Source: Neodontobutis hainanensis (lineage: Eukaryota > Chordata > Actinopteri > Gobiiformes > Odontobutidae). Taken from it: DNA of 64,000 nt. The DNA lies in contig JALDNG010000022.1 in assembly GCA_024349245.1 (NCBI GenBank), positions 7,737,501-7,801,500 on the forward strand, written 5' to 3'. The notes beneath the pieces are model-generated. The model worked only from the letters and a program-made list of their open reading frames with translations, made no database searches and was not told where the DNA came from. This document shows positions 33,441 to 64,000 of the stretch, one piece after another. The first letter of the stretch is position 1, and each line of letters opens with the position of its first letter. Made by a program: the position numbers and the translations under genes.

Positions 33441-35359
33441 ACACAGCTGGTTTTATAATGCGGTTAGGTTACAGTTTCCAAATTTAGATTGAAGAGAGAG
33501 CTGTGCTCTTCTATGGGGCCAGTTAAAAAATACAGGCCTAGCATAACATTTTCCGACATTTTATCAGAAAAGCTCCACTCACATTAACAATGCTATCTCT
33601 TTTTGTGTAGTTGAGTTGTTGCGCAGAGCGGAGACAGCAGACTGGTGAAATTAGGCCTTTATAAAGCAGTAAGCTGGTCTCTGTAAAATACAGGTCTTCA
33701 TGTGTCAGAAATGTACAGAGCAACAGGCCATAGTGAATAAATGCAAGGAAAAATACTGTGCAGATGTAAACAGCCAAGATGTAAAGGTGGAGAAGGCGGT
33801 TAATTCTACCCAATTTCAGAAATCTTAGGAGTAGAGAAAAGCAAGAAACCCCAGTAGAAAATAATTTCATAAAGACAGAAAATTGTATAAAGTTAAAGTG
33901 TTTCAAAGACAAAATATTTTAATGCTAATACTTATACATAGGCTAACAAATATTTAAATGAAGAGGCTAAATAACAAATGCATAAATGGATTTTGCAAAA
34001 ATATACAAAACAAAGAAACTTTAAAATCAAAAGTTTCTTGCAAATACAGTATATTTAATGTGTTAAATTGTAAGTAAATTGTATATACTGTATTATAGGA
34101 GATTGTATAGGCCATTATTTTACCTCAAGACATCTCGGAGTCAAAAGTGCGGTGGCGACACCTTGTGGCGAGGAGTTGAAATTACACACTGTTGGTTGAA
34201 AATGGCGTTACCTCACATTTAAAGTTGTTTTTCTTGTAAACGAAATGTACAGCTTTTTTCGTGTTTGTTGCATACGCAGTCACTTTTATGGATCCACCTT
34301 CAAATAAAACAGAGCAACGTTATAAGGTAACACTTAAATATTTGGTCAAATATAGTCTCGTGTAGTTGCTAATTCCTCTTATAAAGCAGGCGACACCTAA
34401 AAGCTAGCATAATCGTAAAAAATTCGTCAGTGAAATATAAATTGTATACCTATACAATAAATAAATTGTTCATGTTTTCAAATTTACTGCATTTCAGGAA
34501 ATCTTTACCAGCTTGAATTTATTTGAGTATTAGTCTAATATCTTATTACAGGAGGTCGACTTTGACAGGCTGCAATAGCTTCATGAAGCAGCAGATGGCA
34601 GTATAATGCAAAGATTCGTCTACAGGTAAATCCCAATTCTCAGCACTGATTTTGACATAAATTGGTTGTTTCGAAAGCAGCTTTTTCTGTATTGAGCTTC
34701 AAAATTAGTGATGGTTGGCATAATAAGTGCTATGTGTGAGTTCTATTCATTATTTGTTTACGATATCTGTTTCTCCTGTAAATAATAAATAACCATATTT
34801 GTGTCAATGTTGCCACCATTCTACTGCTATACTGTATCTGTTTTAATCCTCTATTCTTAATTAAAACCATGTTCTAATACAATCCTTGTCTCTCTCCAAA
34901 ATCAGTGTCTGTACTTTCCTCCCCTTTCTATGTAAAAACACAAGTTAACACCTGACCTGCACTCTGCAGTTTGCCACTCTTGTGTTGAGTGGGAACCTGT
35001 GGCACTAACTAACTGCATACTTTTGCAAAAGAGCGTCACTGGGCTGTGGGAAATGAGTGACAGCGCATGCAGAGAGCTGTCAGTAGCATTTGCAAGTCAA
35101 TGCTCAGATTTAACCTCTCCACTTTCCCTTCTGAGTAGATAGACTGCCTGAATTTAAAATCAGCCTCTGAAATTTCCACATTGACCTTGTCTCGAAATTC
35201 GACTGGAATACATAAACCTATCTTTCGCAATGAGAGTTTATGAGGTATCAGTTATATTGGGCTTATTTTTTGACGTTAAGTGTTATGTGTGGAGTGCAGC
35301 AACATTGACCAAATCAGGTCATTGTTACAATCCTTGACCTCGAGTGTCCAGAAAGGTGC

Positions 35360-35360
<1 letters not shown>

Positions 35361-35433
<73 letters not shown>
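35361..35433. repeat. (ATT)24 microsatellite
   Basis: About 24 perfect ATT units followed by a degenerate AT-rich continuation to 35465. Intergenic. Confidence 0.97.
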
Positions 35434-35435
<2 letters not shown>

Positions 35436-38400
35436 AGTATTAATAGTATTATTATTATCAATAATATGATTTATGTTAAAATGAGAACAGGTTATTGTTA
35501 AAATTGTTACATGATGGCTGAGTTGTATCTTATAGCCCAAAACTGAGGAAAACATTTAAGAGGAGAAACAGTGTTACAGCAAAGCAGTGGTATTGCTAAC
35601 TTCCCAGGTCCTCGAAGCCCGTGGGCGTAAATGTGTCAGCATCTGTTTTATGTGTGTGTATGCGTTCTTGTGATACAGTCTCAGGGGCTATTTATTTGTA
35701 TTAGTCTGCAACAGGAACCAGAGTGTGTGTTTGCTGTGTGTGTGCGCATGTGCTTGTGAGCGTAGCTGCTGCTGATGTGGGTCATTACCCCTTGGTTCCC
35801 CCAGGGGCTGTGCAGTGGGGGGTGGAAGAAGTGGAGGAAGGGGCTGCGATCCTGGAGTGTGGATGTAGAGGTGGTGCTGCGGGGTGGTGTGGTGGTGGTG
35901 GTGGTGGGGTGTCCCAATAGGGCAGAGACCAATAAATCACAGTGCCGTCTTGGCGCTGACACCCAGCTTGTCTGATGAGGGAAGGGGTGGTGGGGCAGAG
36001 TGAATGAGTATGGGGGGCTGGGGTGTGGGGGTATATACCACCATGACAACGCTTGTCTTCCTGTCACTCAAGCCCACGCTGGGCCAAGGACCAATTTCTG
36101 ACCCTAACCCACACTAACTGGGGAATAGTGAGGGGAAAGCGCTGATGGGTAAGGGAGGGGACACAAAACAAAAATCTGCACAAAAAATATCTGTTGTTTT
36201 AGCAATATCAGCAGACACATTGTACATGCCAGATTACTTTACCCTGAAAGAGGTTCCTATATCGTGAGCCATATTGTGAGCGCAATTGTGTTTCTGAAAT
36301 ATTACTGTCCATTCCTACTACTTCTGTGCCATTTTTCAGCCATTATATTTGTAAAAAGCACATGAACAACCGCAAAATGATACATTCTGTGGCAACTTAA
36401 ATATAAAACCTATTGTGACCTACCTGAAGTTTCTGATCCAGTGTAATGCTCCTTTCATCACGGTTTCCAAAGTATTTTATATTAGTTTAACGTTTACACA
36501 AATAATGAGTTACAAAATAAATCCTAATTGGGATTTACTGCGAAAGAGTGCATGGCTCTCCCATGTGTAGAAAAGACGCATCGTGAACACGTTCTACAGC
36601 TGTAATGCATTCACCTATTGCCAAAACTAGACTGCTCTTCCAGCAATGTCTTTCCCTGGTGAATCAAAATGGATTCCTGCAGGTATGATTGTTGCAAGAT
36701 TGTTGGTCTGGATCGCCCCCAACAGCTCTCTGATTTAATGGAGCATCTCCAAAAGCTGATTGCTCTAGATGTTTTACACCACACTTTTAGCATCTGAATT
36801 GTATTGTGCTGTTGAATTGGCAACATGCTGAAGTGATGTGAATAATAAAATACCAGGCAGATGAGGGAAGAAAGGGACTCCATTCTTATGCTGATGAAGA
36901 TTGTTTATTGAGCGTGGGTTTGGTATGACTTCCAGAGCTTGGCGGAATTTTAGAACACAGTCCACATCTGCCTGTGCCTCAAGAGACTCAAACCTATTGA
37001 TCCAGGCAAAGCACTGTAATAGCGGCTCTTATTGCGCTCCGTTCTTGTGAACAAAAGAAAAGTGTAATAAATGACAGCTCATATTTTGGGACGCCTGTGC
37101 AGTGGAGCTTATCAAGTTGCTGCCTGGGGTATAATTTTGTGATAATGCCAAACTTACAGTTCCATGTCATTAGTGTGATAATGGTAAAAAATGAAGTAAT
37201 GTGTGTTTTCTAATCTAAAGACAATTTGCTGATTAGTTATACTTTTGTATTGTGTTCAAAGACGGTTCTAACCAAATTCAAAGTGTGCTAACTAACATAA
37301 GACTATAAATCCTGCAACCAAGTCAAAGTCACGACCTAGACACTGCAAGTGATGCCAGAACACAGTTCTTTAAACAAGGTCACCACGAATGACAAACTGG
37401 CTCATGGTTTGTTACAGCTTTGTGAAGGAATACAGTAGGGATTATTATTGAAAACAAAAAATTAAAAAGCAAAAATAAGTTTTCCATTCAGTCATTATAA
37501 TACATTAATGATATGATGATAAATAAAGCACCTGTGGTCTGGCCTTGAGTCCCCTGTCAGAACCAAGAGCAAGTGAAAATGCAGTTAAATGTGGTTAAAA
37601 GTCTGGTCTTAATAATATCATTCTCAGACACGACAACACAGTTTACTTTAAGCATCCGTAGTATAAAACAAACTTGCTCGGTTTTTGTTTTAGTTAAAGA
37701 AATGGCCTCCAGGCATTTTCCACTGTTCTACTATTTGAGACAGGTGTGTGCGTAGTGAACTTGTGTTTAGATACACTCGGTATGCATGCGTCGTAGACTT
37801 GGTATTGTTCCTTTACCCCCCCAGCCTTAAGAGCATTGTGTACTCCTATTGTGGTCAACTTTGGTCTGTGAAGAAGGAAGCAGACGTCATATATTCAATC
37901 ACTGGGACTCAAACACACTCACCCATCGCCCACTTCATCGGACCTGCCAATAGCTGTAATGTGTGTCCTTGTCTTATCATTCTCTATCATCTGTATTATT
38001 ATGCCCCCCTAACTCAGCAAAACAGCCTAATACATCCTGTGCAACCCCCCCACCCCGCGGCCCTGCCAAGCAAGCACTCCCCCCACCTCCACATGAAGCA
38101 TCTCCCCATGCAGCAGCAGACTGCAAAGCACTGCATTCCTCATGACTTTTTTTCTAATAAATATGATCCCAGAATCTGGGAGGGAGACCAGTGCTGTGCA
38201 TTAAAATTCATAGGAAAAAAATGGCAATAAAATCTTTCTCTCTCTCTCTTTCTCCACTTGCTCCCCTTTCTCGTTTTCATTCCCTCACTTGTCTGCTGAA
38301 CACACACAAGCACGAGCCCACGCACATACTTTTTTCATCACCCATGTGCACGTTCAATCTCTAACCCTCCTACCGGCTCGTCTTTCTCAGCATCCCCCCC

Positions 38401-39059
38401 GCTGTCCTTCATCCTTTATTCTCTTCCTCCTCCCTCCTTCCCTCCCCCTCCGCCTTTCCTCTCTCTGGTTCTTTCTCTCTCACACACACACACACACGCA
38501 TACATAGACACACACACACACACACACCCATCTTTATTTTCCAACTCCACCTCTGGCAGGTTGTGATTTCCACTGTCAGAAATTGCTTTTTCAATATCTC
38601 TCTCTCTAATTATGAGCCCCGCTAAAGGGGTCGTGCCACCAGAATACCAATTTTTCCACCATTCCTTCCTTCTTTGCAATAACTCCTCCTTCCAGGAAAC
38701 AACAATAACCATATTTGACAGAAAAAAAGCCACGTAAACATCATAATGTCATGGATGTTGTAAGTTCTGAAGCACTATTGGGCTCTGATCTATTTGGTTA
38801 TGAGACATTTGGAGAATTCCCTTTGACCATATTTCATATTTGACTTCTACAAATGAGCAGGGTGATGCAGAGGTTACCATACAGTACAATTATTTCCACA
38901 TCAACAATGACCAACTTGGAAAAATGTACATTCTGTTAATGCATTGATGGTTTGTGCGGTAAAAAAGGAAAACCACTGAATCTTGATACAGCCACCACCA
39001 CCACACAACTCCTGGCAATCACTCCCCAGTTCCAAGGAAAGGGTTAACCCCACAGAGCG

Positions 39060-39560
39060 CTTGTAGTCTGTTTGATTGACGTGTGCAGCATTGTGCTGCC
39101 TTCCTCCTCCAATCAGCAGCCGGTCAGCGCAGCCCACGTGGGCGCTCTCGACGTTCATTGGCTTATTTTACCAGTGTTTACTGTGCCTAAGCCGAGTCCC
39201 ACGTGGAGATTTCATTCAATCACCGAACGATTCTTTCGGAAGCTTCTTTTCTGCACAATATTCCACTTTTTTATATATATATAAATGATGTGCTTTGTTG
39301 TGTTAGTTGCGTAAAGTTAAAAAAAATGCCAAAGGAAGCACATTTATTATCAAAAATCACCAGGCTATTAGTCTGAATGCATCATATACTACATTTTAAA
39401 GAAGAATGCTTTCATTTTAAGGGTAAAAACAAGGTTGCCTATTAAGAATACGTGGTGAAAAAGCCGCGACCCTCTTTAGATCCCCCACCTCCTTTACGGT
39501 TACTCATATGTTATGTCCCATTCAGATCCGAGCGGGGGGAGTGCGAGCAGTGAGGGATTG
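39060..39560 (+). promoter_or_regulatory. Probable tle2 promoter region
   Basis: GC-richer DNA with CCAAT (near 39107), an inverted CCAAT (attgg near 39157), and two CCCACGTGG E-boxes at 39133-39142 and 39198-39206. A TATA-like tttatatatatataa lies near 39270. It ends about 500 bases before the TLE start codon. The exact transcription start is unknown. Confidence 0.45.
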
Positions 39561-39871
39561 GGAGTGCTGTGTGAAAAGAGTGCAGGCCAGCGCGCAAGAC
39601 AAAAGAGGCTGCGTTCAATGTGCTGCTGCTGTGTCCGTCTCCGAAGCCACAAGAAAAACCACAGGCTCTCCCTCAAGCCTACTCGCTAACACACAGCCAA
39701 CACAGACAGGACAGGACAGGACTATCAGAATTGCCAGAAGCGCGAAGTTATAAGGACTTGAGGCGCAGCAAAAGCTAGCCTCCTTGCCTCGAACCGGCTG
39801 CTTCTCCTTCGCTTACTACGCGGTGTGCGCTCGGAGATACAACCCAGAACAAAGGAGTCTTGAAGCAAGGA

Positions 39872-40042
39872 ATGAGCGAGTCGAGACTAGCTTTGCCTTT
39901 ACCTTTTGAAACCAGGCCAAATGCCTCTCTGAAAGCAACAATAGTATATCCACCTCTCGCATTTCTCGACGAAGCTTTCCGCCCCAAAGGAGAGCAAGAA
40001 GGAGGACAAAAAACACAGGGAGACACAAAAGTCGGCGGCTAA
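39872..40042 (+). other. Upstream ORF ending one base before the tle2 start
   Basis: An ATG at 39872 (G at -3) opens a 56-codon frame whose TAA (40040-40042) is separated from the main ATG (40044) by a single base. It is out of frame with tle2. If the 5' UTR includes this segment, it could reduce initiation at the main start. The peptide shows no family resemblance. Confidence 0.5.
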
Positions 40043-40043
40043 A

Positions 40044-63874
<23,831 letters not shown>

Positions 63875-64000
63875 GTATGCTGGATGCATTTGTCTTCTCA
63901 GTGTCACTGTCACATATAATAGCTCAGCATATAAAACCATTCACCGGTGAACACATGTATCATATTGTCTCGACCTTTTATACTATTCAACTGTACTGTA

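Larger units (their letters stand above)
30720..39050. other. plpp2-tle2 intergenic region
   Basis: About 8.3 kb without a recognisable gene. It holds a poly(T) run (31346-31368), a short TA/CA repeat (about 32840-32875), a dispersed-repeat piece (33285-33440), a 73-base ATT repeat (35361-35433) and GT/CT-rich tracts. Chance frames here show no family resemblance. Distal enhancers of the TLE gene could lie here. Confidence 0.6.

Noticed and set aside
35681..36067. 128-residue minus-strand frame, P/T/H-rich
   Set aside because: Reverse strand of a GT/GGT-rich tract; composition artefact.
37748..38230. 160-residue intergenic frame
   Set aside because: Low-complexity segments, no homology recognised, no exon signals.

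Overview
The window is vertebrate nuclear DNA, almost certainly from a ray-finned (teleost) fish. The evidence is the spliced genes with GT-AG introns, long CA/GT microsatellites, Tc1-type transposon relics, L2-type LINE sequence, and a tRNA-headed SINE ending in the L2-style tail common in fish. I see no prokaryotic, organellar or viral gene, and no CRISPR array.

Three protein genes lie on the + strand in the same orientation. (1) About 5.1-12.9 kb: an MIER-family ELM2-SANT corepressor, best matching mier2. Nine internal exons read cleanly; the N-terminal exon(s) and the C-terminal end do not. (2) About 15.4-30.5 kb: plpp2, a six-exon phospholipid phosphatase gene that joins into a complete 289-residue protein with all three lipid-phosphatase signature motifs. 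(3) From about 39.1 kb past the right edge: a Groucho/TLE corepressor. Thirteen exons give an unbroken 430-residue N-terminal half (Q, GP, CcN and SP regions); the WD40 half lies outside the window. I favour tle2, because MIER2, PLPP2 and TLE2 share human 19p13.3 while the MIER1/PLPP3 and MIER3/PLPP1 pairs lie elsewhere, and because the acidic motif runs straight from VVDE into the next exon as in mammalian TLE2.

The rest is repeats and introns. Left of mier2 are a terminal-inverted-repeat element holding a 5'-truncated L2 LINE, a LINE fragment with an internal inversion, and a Tc1 transposase relic. One mier2 intron holds a complete but dead long-TIR Tc1 element with a SINE inserted in it, and another holds a palindrome cluster. 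Introns of plpp2 and tle2 carry two very long GT repeats, and tle2 has a 12-bp minisatellite. Strong CTCF-type motifs flank plpp2 on both sides.

Functionally, mier2 and tle2 both encode transcriptional corepressors that recruit histone deacetylases, while plpp2 dephosphorylates bioactive lipid phosphates at membranes. Nothing suggests that they act as one pathway. Their adjacency looks like conserved synteny. I found no convincing new biological system. The most useful leads are the broken ends of mier2, the upstream ORF ending one base before the tle2 start, the alanine tracts of tle2, and the CTCF-like pair.
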